Part shown: positions 35,204-43,232 of the stretch, piece by piece
How the letters are laid out: each line of letters starts with the position of its first letter
How positions within the stretch are numbered: position 1 is the first letter of the stretch
Assembly (NCBI RefSeq): GCF_040822065.1
Contig: NZ_CP162005.1
Location: forward strand, 5,084,001-5,148,000
Reading direction: 5' to 3'
Origin: Pedobacter sp. WC2423
GTDB taxonomy: Bacteria; Bacteroidota; Bacteroidia; Sphingobacteriales; Sphingobacteriaceae
DNA length: 64,000 nt
The notes under the pieces: generated by a model
What the model saw: only the letters and a program-made list of their open reading frames with translations
Databases searched by the model: none
Told to the model about the DNA's origin: nothing
Translations under genes and position numbers: made by a program

Positions 35204-36160
35204 TTATTCCCACGCACTTGCGGCATCCAATATAGAGATCACTTCCACATCAAGCCTTAATGCTGCTGCTTTTGTCAGATTATTTAATTGCGTTAAGTTA
35301 GTCACACTCGCAATCGGTGAAGTTACCGACGGTCTGGCCATCAGCCAGGCTAAAGCGACGCTGGCCAGAGAAGAATTGTATTGTTCTGAAACTTCATCCA
35401 ATGCTTTTAAAATTCTGAATCCTCTTGGATTCAGAAACTCCTTGACCGCACTGCCTCTCTGGCTTTTGCCAAGGTCAGCTTCCGAACGATACTTTCCTGT
35501 CAGAAAACCACTTGCTAATGAATAATAGTTGATTACACCGACCTGATGATCCAGACAAATCTGTTCCAGTTCTTTTTCGAACCCCTCTCTTTTATATAAA
35601 TTGTATTCCGGCTGAAAACTCTGGTACTTTGGCAAGCTTAAACGCGCACTGGTTTCCAAAGACTCCCTGAATCTTTCAGCACTGAAATTTGAAGCACCTA
35701 TCCACCGTACTTTTCCTGCTCTGATCAATTGATCATAAGCTTCGAGTGTTTCCTGTACTGGGGTTTCCAGGTCATCATAATGCGACTGGTAAAGATCGAT
35801 ATAGTCAGTTTTTAATCTAAGCAGCGAAGCATCAACAGCTTCAAGTATATATTTTTTTGAAAGGCACTTTTTTCCGTTCAGCTCCATATTACTACCTACT
35901 TTTGTAGCTAATATGATTTGATTGCGGTTATTCCTTGCCTTCATCCAGTTCCCGATAATAGTTTCAGATTCGCCGCCCTTATTCTCTGGTACCCATCTGG
36001 AATATACATCAGCAGTATCAATAAAATTGAACCCTGCTTCTATAAAACCATCAAGAACTTCAAAAGATTGTTTCTCGTCTAATGTCCATCCAAAAACATT
36101 TCCCCCAAAAGTTACTGGCGAAACCAGTAAATCTGTATTACCTAATTTTCTTTTATCCAT
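35204..36160 (-). CDS. Aldo/keto reductase
   Basis: A 318-residue NADPH-dependent oxidoreductase with a TIM barrel. The catalytic tetrad is in place: Asp and Tyr in NFIDTADVYSRW near 44-55, Lys in ILATKVGS near 84, and His in LYQSHYDD near 120. The C-terminal half has the cofactor segments (GASNFSAERF near 153, ASVTNLTQL near 288). The family accepts many aldehydes and sugars, and the sequence does not fix the substrate. It looks transcribed alone, since a terminator follows and the upstream gene stop is 100 bases away. Confidence 0.92.
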   Translation of the reverse strand: MDKRKLGNTDLLVSPVTFGGNVFGWTLDEKQSFEVLDGFIEAGFNFIDTADVYSRWVPENKGGESETIIGNWMKARNNRNQIILATKVGSNMELNGKKCLSKKYILEAVDASLLRLKTDYIDLYQSHYDDLETPVQETLEAYDQLIRAGKVRWIGASNFSAERFRESLETSARLSLPKYQSFQPEYNLYKREGFEKELEQICLDHQVGVINYYSLASGFLTGKYRSEADLGKSQRGSAVKEFLNPRGFRILKALDEVSEQYNSSLASVALAWLMARPSVTSPIASVTNLTQLNNLTKAAALRLDVEVISILDAASAWE

Positions 36161-36259
36161 TGTAAATATTTGTTTTTCTCTAAGTATTTGTATTATTCAG
36201 GTTAGCCCTGAAAACAAATCTAAATGGCAAAAGTTCAAGTTTAGTCGGGGATTTGTAAA

Positions 36260-36949
36260 TTAAACCGGTGCCAGTTCAGCAGGAACTTTAGTTGCCCGCA
36301 ACATTTCGCGTTTCCCAGGTGCACCAGGGAGCTTTTCAACCTTCATGCCGCAACTTTTTAAAGCGCGTTTAAGTTTTCCTGTGATTGCATAGGTCACAAA
36401 GATTCCGTTAGGTTTTAAGAAAGAGCAAACATGGCAAATGATTTCATCCGACCACATTTCAGGCTGGTGCTGTACAGAGAAAGCATCAAAATATACCAGA
36501 TCAAATAATTTCTCCGCTTTAAAAGCATCCAGAGTAGTATGTGCTATGGTTAATTCCTGATTCGTATTCAAAGCGGTTGCTGCGCATAATGCGTTTGCAT
36601 AAACATTCATCAGGCTCTCCCAGACCGGTGCCGGCACATATTGATTATATTGTGTAGAGATCAATTCTTCTTTACTTAGCGGATAGGCTTCAATCCCAGT
36701 ATAACTCAATGAAAGCCCATGTTCATCTGCATAAGCAGATGTCAGCAGAAAATTCAGGCCTGTACCAAAACCAATTTCCAGAATAGCTATAGGCTGGTCA
36801 GGAAAAATGAGTTCGGCTTGTTTGAGGCCGGCATCAATAAATACATGCTTACTTTCCTGTAATGCGCCATGTTTAGAATGGTAGTGTTCACCAATGGTTT
36901 CGTTATATAAAGTGTTAGAGCCGTCTGCAGTTTGTGTGATGATATTCAT
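36260..36949 (-). CDS. mnmD: tRNA 5-methylaminomethyl-2-thiouridine methyltransferase MnmD
   Basis: A 229-residue SAM-dependent methyltransferase of the DUF752 family, equal to the MnmD half of E. coli MnmC; the FAD-dependent MnmC oxidase half is absent. The SAM loop LEIGFGTGLNFLL is near residues 59-71, and the catalytic Asp is in LVYFDAFSVQHQPEMWS near 132-148. It completes the mnm5 modification of the wobble uridine in tRNA. A -7-like box ends 5 bases before its ATG. Confidence 0.92.
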   Translation of the reverse strand: MNIITQTADGSNTLYNETIGEHYHSKHGALQESKHVFIDAGLKQAELIFPDQPIAILEIGFGTGLNFLLTSAYADEHGLSLSYTGIEAYPLSKEELISTQYNQYVPAPVWESLMNVYANALCAATALNTNQELTIAHTTLDAFKAEKLFDLVYFDAFSVQHQPEMWSDEIICHVCSFLKPNGIFVTYAITGKLKRALKSCGMKVEKLPGAPGKREMLRATKVPAELAPV

Positions 36950-36954
36950 TTCTA

Positions 36955-36981
36955 CAAATTTACCACATAAATTCTAAACAA
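36955..36981 (-). promoter_or_regulatory. Promoter of mnmD
   Basis: TTG (36981-36979) and TAAATTTG (36962-36955) on the minus strand are 16 bases apart, slightly short of the usual 17-23. The ATG follows the -7 box by 5 bases. Confidence 0.5.
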
Positions 36982-37024
36982 GCTTTGTAGATTAGCGCCA
37001 AATTATTAAGATTAAAATACAATT

Positions 37025-38041
37025 ATGAATAAAAAAATCTACCTGATCATTATTGTCTCAATATTTTCAAGTACTATAGCGTTCGCACAGGGAAGCCTTG
37101 ATATCCATTTTAACGGAATGGGTTTTATGGACAACAGGGAGTATAAAGATTACATTTCCAGATCTAATACTTATTCAGGTACCAGGCTTGCCCTTGACCT
37201 TGGATTAAACCTGGACAGCAACAATCACTTTATTGTGGGTGTAAACGGATTACACGAATTTGGTTCCAGCCGGTTTATGAAGGTAGATCCGGTTGCTTAT
37301 TACAACTTTACCAACAAAAACTGGAATTTTAATATTGGTGCATTTTCGAGAGAAGGACTGCTCAGTGACTATCCACGTGCCTTATTAAATGATACTTTGC
37401 GCTATTATCGCCCAAATGTACAGGGGATGTTATTGAAATATCAAAATGAGCATTTTACAGAAACTGTATGGATTGATTGGCTGAGTAAACAATCACCAAC
37501 CGACAGAGAGCAATTTTTAGTAGGATTATCGGGTAAATATCGTCCGGTAACTACAGGGCCTTTTTATGTGACTCATTATTTTCAGCTGATGCATAATGCG
37601 TATACCTCAAATGAACAAGCAGGTGACCATATAGAGGATAATGGTGGTTTACAAGTGAAATTGGGATTGGATTTTAGTCACAAGACTATACTGGATTCTT
37701 TAACAATTGAAGCCGGAGCCTTGATGTCTATTGAAAGAATCAGAAATGTGACAGACCTGAATACCCCAAAAGGATTTGTAGCCAGTGCTTACCTGGGTTA
37801 CAAACGTTTTGCTTTATATGATGAGTTTTACAAGGGGCAGGGATCACACATCAATTATGGAGATGGTTTTTATCAGAATAAAACTTATAACAGGCTTGAT
37901 CTGATGTATACCCCTTTGATTTTCAAGAATATCAGAGGATCATTCGTCTTTAGTTTGCATAATACCCCATCAAGGATGAGTAGTCAGCAAGCATTCCGGT
38001 TAACCTTTGATTTAGGCAGAAAAGTCTTAACCAGGTTTTAA
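37025..38041 (+). CDS. Outer-membrane beta-barrel-like exported protein, unknown function
   Basis: A 338-residue protein with a signal peptide of about 22 residues ending in IAFAQ. The mature part alternates short amphipathic strands rich in Tyr, Phe and Gly (LNLDSNNHFIVGVNG, YFQLMHNAYTSNE) and ends in RKVLTRF, with a terminal Phe as in many outer-membrane barrels. I cannot place it in a named family. It is divergent from mnmD and followed by a two-way terminator, so it appears to be a single-gene unit. A role as a porin-like or receptor protein is only inferred. Confidence 0.75.
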   Translation: MNKKIYLIIIVSIFSSTIAFAQGSLDIHFNGMGFMDNREYKDYISRSNTYSGTRLALDLGLNLDSNNHFIVGVNGLHEFGSSRFMKVDPVAYYNFTNKNWNFNIGAFSREGLLSDYPRALLNDTLRYYRPNVQGMLLKYQNEHFTETVWIDWLSKQSPTDREQFLVGLSGKYRPVTTGPFYVTHYFQLMHNAYTSNEQAGDHIEDNGGLQVKLGLDFSHKTILDSLTIEAGALMSIERIRNVTDLNTPKGFVASAYLGYKRFALYDEFYKGQGSHINYGDGFYQNKTYNRLDLMYTPLIFKNIRGSFVFSLHNTPSRMSSQQAFRLTFDLGRKVLTRF

Positions 38042-38046
38042 AACAA

Positions 38047-38082
38047 AAAAGGCCGCTGTGATTCATATCGCAGCGGCCTTTT
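38047..38082. terminator. Bidirectional terminator between the barrel gene and the M13 peptidase
   Basis: AAAAGGCCGCTG (38047-38058) and its exact complement (38071-38082) extend inward by a wobble and three pairs to a 4-base loop. Both flanks carry T-runs. Confidence 0.92.
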
Positions 38083-38095
38083 ATTGATCAGCAAT

Positions 38096-40135
38096 TTACC
38101 AAAGCCGAATTCTGTCTTCTGGTTTTTTGTATAACTTATCACCTGGTTTCACGTCGAACGCTTTATACCAGGCATCCATGTTGACAGGAGCACCAATAGT
38201 TCTGAATTCCCCTGGAGAATGCGGATCAGTTTTGATTAACTGTGCAGCATTATCCGGTAAAATGTTACCTCTCCATACCTGAGCCCACGAAAGGAAGAAA
38301 CGCTGATCCGGTGTAAACCCATCGATCTTCTCTTCAGATTGTCCTTGTTTAGTTAATTTAAATGCGGTATAAGCAGCATTTAAGCCTCCTAAGTCACCAA
38401 TATTTTCGCCCATAGTCAGTTTACCATTTACATGAATAGTATCCAGTACCGTGTATGAATCAAATTGCTCACCTAAAGCTTTTGTTTTAGCTTCAAATTT
38501 TGTACGATCTTCATTTGTCCACCAGTTGCGCAGATTACCATCTTTGTCATACTGGCTGCCGCTATCGTCAAAACCATGTGACATCTCATGACCAATTACT
38601 GCACCTATACCACCATAATTGATCGCATCATCAGCATGAGCTGCAAAGAAAGGGAATTGTAAAATTCCGGCAGGGAATACAATCTCGTTCATTGTCGGGC
38701 TATAATAAGCATTTACCGTTGGCGGTGTCATGCCAAAACGTTTACGGTCAACAGGTTTACCTAATTGAGAAACCATATCATTATATCCCCATGCGCCTAC
38801 ATTTCTAAGGTTCTGGAAATAAGTTTTACGGTCAATATTCAATCCATCGTATGTTTTCCATTGATCAGGATAACCAATTTTAGGAACAAAAGCATTTAGC
38901 TTGGCCAGCGCTTTTTCCTTAGTCACATCACTCATCCATTCTAAACCTTTAATTCTGATCTCAAATGCAGTGCGCAAATTTTTGATCATCTCGGTCATAC
39001 GGGCTTTAGCTTCAGGCTTAAAGTATTTCGCGACATAAAGTTGTCCCAATAACTCACCGATCGCTCCGTCAGTTTTAGAAGACATCGTTTGCCATCTTGG
39101 AGTTTGTACTTTCTGACCTGTTTGTGCCTGATTGAAAGCGAAAGTTGCTTTTACAAAAGGAGAACTTAAATTTGATGCTGAATTTTTAAGAATATTCCAT
39201 TCCAGGTAAGTTTTCCAGTCTGAAACGGGTACAGAAGTCAGCATAGCATTCAGGCTGACAAAAAATTTAGGAGAACCTACTAAAACAGTATCCTGTCCTT
39301 TGACTAAAAGTTTTGGCAAAGTAGCAGTCCAGTTAATATTTGGTGTTGTTTTATCAAAATCTGCAATTGTAAATTTATTATAGGTCTTGTAAGGGTCACG
39401 CATTTCAAGACGTGACATTTGAGCTTCAGCAAGTTTTTTCTCTATAGTCAGTACTGTATTTGCTTTTTGTTTCGCATCCGTTGCAGAACTGCCTGTTAAG
39501 ATAAATAAGGTAGTCATGTAATTCAGATAAGCTTCACGGATTTTTAACGTTCTGCTATCATCTTTTAAATAATAATCACGATCAGGCAAAGTCGTTCCAC
39601 CCTGACCAAGCTGTGCAACATATTTATTTACATTTTTCCTGTCCTGACCTACATAAAAACCATACATCGGAGCTGCGAGACCAGAAGTGCGCATGGCGAC
39701 AACTTCATCCAGTATACCTTGTATATCTTTAAGCTTGTTAATTCTGGCAAGATCAGCTTTAATAGGTGTATAGCCTAGTTTTTCAATGGTAAGGCTATCC
39801 ATTGCAGCAGCATAAAAATCACCTACCCGTCTTTTTACAGAACCGGCCGGTGCAGAACGATCTGCTGCAGCATCTTCAACAATGCCTTTTACTGCATTGA
39901 TATTAAAATCTCTTAATTCATTGAAGCTTCCCCAGCGTGTTTCTTTGGCAGGGACAGGATTGTTTTTAATCCACGTACCGCTCGCGTATCCGTAAAAATC
40001 ATCTCCGGGTTTTACCGTAAGATCCATATTGGCAGGATCAATAAACTTGGTGGGAACTTTTTGTGCGTAAGAAGAGTAGCTTGCTGCTAATATTCCCAGA
40101 ACTGCAAAATAGTTTTTCAGGTGTTTTGTATTCAT
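38096..40135 (-). CDS. M13-family zinc metallopeptidase (neprilysin/PepO-like)
   Basis: A 679-residue secreted endopeptidase. The signal peptide ends near SSYAQ (residue 25). The zinc motif is HEMSH at 516-520 in GAVIGHEMSHGFDD; the third ligand Glu577 and Asp581 are in GENIGDLGG. The substrate-binding NAYYSPTMNEIVFPAGI block is at about 476-492, and the C-terminal tail ends in RIRLW, a variant of the family ending. Such enzymes cut oligopeptides in the periplasm or outside. Upstream lie a perfect palindrome and a possible small frame (40220-40325). Confidence 0.95.
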   Translation of the reverse strand: MNTKHLKNYFAVLGILAASYSSYAQKVPTKFIDPANMDLTVKPGDDFYGYASGTWIKNNPVPAKETRWGSFNELRDFNINAVKGIVEDAAADRSAPAGSVKRRVGDFYAAAMDSLTIEKLGYTPIKADLARINKLKDIQGILDEVVAMRTSGLAAPMYGFYVGQDRKNVNKYVAQLGQGGTTLPDRDYYLKDDSRTLKIREAYLNYMTTLFILTGSSATDAKQKANTVLTIEKKLAEAQMSRLEMRDPYKTYNKFTIADFDKTTPNINWTATLPKLLVKGQDTVLVGSPKFFVSLNAMLTSVPVSDWKTYLEWNILKNSASNLSSPFVKATFAFNQAQTGQKVQTPRWQTMSSKTDGAIGELLGQLYVAKYFKPEAKARMTEMIKNLRTAFEIRIKGLEWMSDVTKEKALAKLNAFVPKIGYPDQWKTYDGLNIDRKTYFQNLRNVGAWGYNDMVSQLGKPVDRKRFGMTPPTVNAYYSPTMNEIVFPAGILQFPFFAAHADDAINYGGIGAVIGHEMSHGFDDSGSQYDKDGNLRNWWTNEDRTKFEAKTKALGEQFDSYTVLDTIHVNGKLTMGENIGDLGGLNAAYTAFKLTKQGQSEEKIDGFTPDQRFFLSWAQVWRGNILPDNAAQLIKTDPHSPGEFRTIGAPVNMDAWYKAFDVKPGDKLYKKPEDRIRLW

Positions 40136-40452
40136 CAGTTTTTATTAATAAGGCTTACCTAATGTGCTCAAAATAACAAATGAGAATTACAAAAGCTTAT
40201 TCTAATGAAAATATTACTGAGTACCCGGGTACTTGCAGTTATTTATTAAACCAATAATAGAGTTTGGTCAGGCCGAGTTTTTTAATGATTAATCCCGGAA
40301 GATGGAATACTTTGATCGTTTTCATAATATAACCAGATGAATTAATTACACTATTAACATAATTTAACATTTATTATTGTGCAGATCTGAAATAATAGCT
40401 TATTAATACATTTTCCAAATCGGGTAAATTCATCCCGCTAAGCCATAATTGC
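40136..40452. other. Intergenic region between divergent peptidase genes
   Basis: AT-rich. It contains a perfect 14-base palindrome AGTACCCGGGTACT (40220-40233) and a minus-strand frame of 28 codons (40239-40325, ATG to TAA). No known RNA family is recognised. Confidence 0.5.
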
Positions 40453-40460
40453 TATATTTG
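40453..40460 (+). promoter_or_regulatory. -7 box of the DPP-IV-type peptidase gene
   Basis: TATATTTG matches TAnnTTTG and ends 18 bases before the ATG at 40479. It lies downstream of the longest-frame ATG at 40449, which supports the later start. Confidence 0.5.
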
Positions 40461-40478
40461 GCCATCAAATTTAAATCA

Positions 40479-42632
40479 ATGAAGAAACTAGTTTTATTCG
40501 CCGTACTTCTTTCTGCTTCCGTAATTGTAAACGGTCAGCAGAAAAATCTGAGCATGACTGATGCCATGTTCAATTCACGTACGACACTTGCCCCTCAAAA
40601 ATTAAAGAATCTGCAATTCCTTTATGGAAAAGAAGATTATATATACAGCAAAACTGTAAATGATGAAACGGCCTGGTTTACAGGAAGTATGGCGGGTAAA
40701 GAAGAAAAACTATTGCTTAACTTAACTCAACTGAATCAAAAACTGCGTTCTGCAAAGCTGAATACTTTAAAAACGATGCCTGATATCACTTTTAATCAGG
40801 GAGCAGACTGGATTATTCCTGTCAATGGCGCGTTATTAGCTTATAACCCGGTGAAAAACAGTTTCACCACTTTGATGGACAGTAAACTGGCTGGTCAAAG
40901 TAAAGCAGAAAGGAGTATTGCAGGATATACCGCTTACCTGGATCATGACAATCTGTTTGTGAGCGATGGTAAAACGGCAAAACAAGTAACCACCGATGGA
41001 ACCGGCGATATTGTTTACGCTTCATCCGTACATCGTGACGAATTTGGTATTTCAAAAGGAACTTTCTGGAGTAATCAGGGGAAGCAGCTTGCTTTTTACC
41101 GGATGGATCAAAGTATGGTTTCAGATTATCCAATTATTGACTGGACAACCCGCCCGGCAAAAAACATCAATATCAAATACCCGATGGCAGGAGATAAAAT
41201 CCATGAAGTAACAGTAGGTATCTATAATGTAGTGACTCAAGCCGTTGTTTATTTGCAAACAGGAGAGCCGGCAGAACAGTACCTGACTAATATCGTCTGG
41301 AGCCCGGACGATAAATTTGTTTATATCGCTGTTTTAAACCGCGGACAAAATCATATGCAATTTAAGCAGTTTGATGCACAAACTGGTCACTCTGTAAAAA
41401 CGCTTTTTGAAGAGCGTGATGAAAAGTATGTAGAGCCACTTGTCCCTGCGGTATTCCTGAAAAATGATCCTCAGCAATTTATCTGGCAAAGTAACCGTGA
41501 TGGATGGAATCATTTATATTTATACAATACCAGCGGTAAACTGGTTAAGCAACTCACTAAAGGGAACTGGGAAGTTACCGAAGTCAAAGGTTTTGATGCA
41601 GCAGGTGAAAATTTATTTTATGTTTCCACAGCAGAATCTCCGATTACCAGGAACTTGTATGTAGTGAATATCAAATCTGGTCAGTCAAAAAGGATTACTT
41701 CGGGTTTTGCAGTGCATAAAACAGAGATCAGTACTTCAGGAAATACGGTACTTGATAATTTCAGTTCTACAAAAAATCCAGGTACTGTTAAACTGCTGGA
41801 TGTTAAAAAAGGAGCTGAAAAACAGATTTTCCAATCCGCAGATCCACTGAAAGATTATGCTTTGGGTGCATCTTCTATTTTTACTATCAAAGGGAAAAAA
41901 GGCGATCCTATCTATTGTAATTTATTCAAGCCTGCAGGCCTGGACAGCACTAAAAAACATCCGGTTGTAGTTTACTGGTATGGTGGTTCGCATGCACAAT
42001 TAATTCTTGACCAGTGGAATGGAGGAGGGAGCAATTACTGGTTTCAATATCTTGCAGAGCAAGGTTTTGTAGTCATGGTGATTGATACCAGAGGAAGTGA
42101 TAACCGTGGAAAAGCATTTGAACAAGCTATGTTTAGAAAAGTCGGTGATGTACAGATGGAAGATATGATGTCTGCTGTAGGCTATCTGAAAGGACTGTCC
42201 TATACCGATGAAAAAAATATGGGCTTGTTTGGCTGGAGCTTCGGTGGATTTAATACGGTAGATTTTATGTTGAATCATCCTGGCGTTTTCAAGGCGGCAG
42301 TAGCTGGCGGAGCTGTAACAAACTGGAATTTCTATGAAGCGATGTATACAGAACGCTATATGGATACGCCTAAGGAAAACCCTGAAGGTTATGCAGCGAC
42401 TGACCTGACTAACCAAATTCAAAAACTAAAAGGCAAATTATTGCTTATTCATGGATTACAGGATAATGTTGTTTTGCAGCAACATACTGTTGAACTGGTA
42501 AAGAAAGCAGTAGATGATAATATACAGCTGGATTATATGATTTATCCAGGACACGAACATAATGTATTGGGTAAAGACAGAACGCATCTTTATCAGAAAG
42601 TAACAGATTATTTTATGCAAAATCTTAAATAA
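40479..42632 (+). CDS. Dipeptidyl peptidase IV-like S9 peptidase
   Basis: A 717-residue exported serine peptidase. The signal peptide (MKKLVLFAVLLSASVIVNG) begins at ATG 40479; the frame extends ten codons further, but the putative -7 box lies after that start. An eight-bladed DPP-IV N-terminal propeller covers roughly 30-470 (SSVHRDEFGISKGTFWS). The hydrolase domain has Ser587 in GLFGWSFGGFN, Asp in HGLQDNVVL and His in YPGHEHNVLG. It should remove X-Pro or similar dipeptides from peptides in the periplasm. The GNAT gene starts 4 bases after its stop. Confidence 0.94.
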   Translation: MKKLVLFAVLLSASVIVNGQQKNLSMTDAMFNSRTTLAPQKLKNLQFLYGKEDYIYSKTVNDETAWFTGSMAGKEEKLLLNLTQLNQKLRSAKLNTLKTMPDITFNQGADWIIPVNGALLAYNPVKNSFTTLMDSKLAGQSKAERSIAGYTAYLDHDNLFVSDGKTAKQVTTDGTGDIVYASSVHRDEFGISKGTFWSNQGKQLAFYRMDQSMVSDYPIIDWTTRPAKNINIKYPMAGDKIHEVTVGIYNVVTQAVVYLQTGEPAEQYLTNIVWSPDDKFVYIAVLNRGQNHMQFKQFDAQTGHSVKTLFEERDEKYVEPLVPAVFLKNDPQQFIWQSNRDGWNHLYLYNTSGKLVKQLTKGNWEVTEVKGFDAAGENLFYVSTAESPITRNLYVVNIKSGQSKRITSGFAVHKTEISTSGNTVLDNFSSTKNPGTVKLLDVKKGAEKQIFQSADPLKDYALGASSIFTIKGKKGDPIYCNLFKPAGLDSTKKHPVVVYWYGGSHAQLILDQWNGGGSNYWFQYLAEQGFVVMVIDTRGSDNRGKAFEQAMFRKVGDVQMEDMMSAVGYLKGLSYTDEKNMGLFGWSFGGFNTVDFMLNHPGVFKAAVAGGAVTNWNFYEAMYTERYMDTPKENPEGYAATDLTNQIQKLKGKLLLIHGLQDNVVLQQHTVELVKKAVDDNIQLDYMIYPGHEHNVLGKDRTHLYQKVTDYFMQNLK

Positions 42633-42636
42633 GAGC

Positions 42637-43182
42637 ATGGTAGTATTGAAATTTTTTACCGAAAGACTAAAACTCAGATTAGTAGAAATGGCTGATCTTG
42701 AAGCGATTCATGTATTGCACCATTTGGCTGAAACAGATCAGTATAATACTTTGGGTATTCCTAAAGATCTGGAAGAGACTAATATTATTGTAGATGGCTG
42801 GATTAATGACCACCAGAAAAAAACGATTAAGAATTACACTTTTGCTGTGGAATTTGAGAAAGGTGGCTTTGTGGGACTGGTATCTCTTAAGCTATCTTCT
42901 TCTAAGTTCAACAGTGCAGAAATCTGGTATAAGATTAATGTAGATTTCTGGAACCAGGGTTATGCTACAGAAGCAATCAGGGCAGTGATCAGATTTGGAT
43001 TTGACCGCCTGAAATTACACCGTATTGAAGCTGGTTGCGCGGTAGAAAACTTAGCATCTATACGTGTACTGGAAAAAGCAGGGATGACGCAGGAAGGCAG
43101 GAAACGACAAATTTTGCCTTTAGTAACCGGCTGGATGGATAGTTTTGAATACGCCATTCTGGACGAAGAGTGGAAAGCTTAA
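42637..43182 (+). CDS. GNAT-family N-acetyltransferase (RimJ/RimL-like)
   Basis: A 181-residue acetyltransferase. The N terminus FFTERLKLRLVEMADLEAIH is typical of the RimJ/RimL group. The acetyl-CoA-binding block is WNQGYATEAIRAVIRFGF near 109-126, and CAVENLASIRVLEKAGMTQEGRKRQ near 135-159 is the usual GNAT end. Likely targets are protein N termini or small amines; the sequence cannot say. It follows the DPP-IV-like gene by 4 bases and precedes valS by 50 bases, where a -7 box suggests valS has its own promoter. Confidence 0.9.
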   Translation: MVVLKFFTERLKLRLVEMADLEAIHVLHHLAETDQYNTLGIPKDLEETNIIVDGWINDHQKKTIKNYTFAVEFEKGGFVGLVSLKLSSSKFNSAEIWYKINVDFWNQGYATEAIRAVIRFGFDRLKLHRIEAGCAVENLASIRVLEKAGMTQEGRKRQILPLVTGWMDSFEYAILDEEWKA

Positions 43183-43202
43183 ATATTTTCCTTTAAAAAC
43201 CT

Positions 43203-43210
43203 TATTTTTG
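43203..43210 (+). promoter_or_regulatory. -7 box upstream of valS
   Basis: TATTTTTG fits TAnnTTTG and ends 22 bases before the valS ATG. A matching -33 TTG is not evident. Confidence 0.45.
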
Positions 43211-43232
43211 CAATTTAATCAGCACCCTATAA

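Noticed and set aside
42000..42422. A 140-codon minus-strand frame inside the DPP-IV-like gene
   Set aside because: It is the antisense of the conserved hydrolase domain and has no recognisable product.
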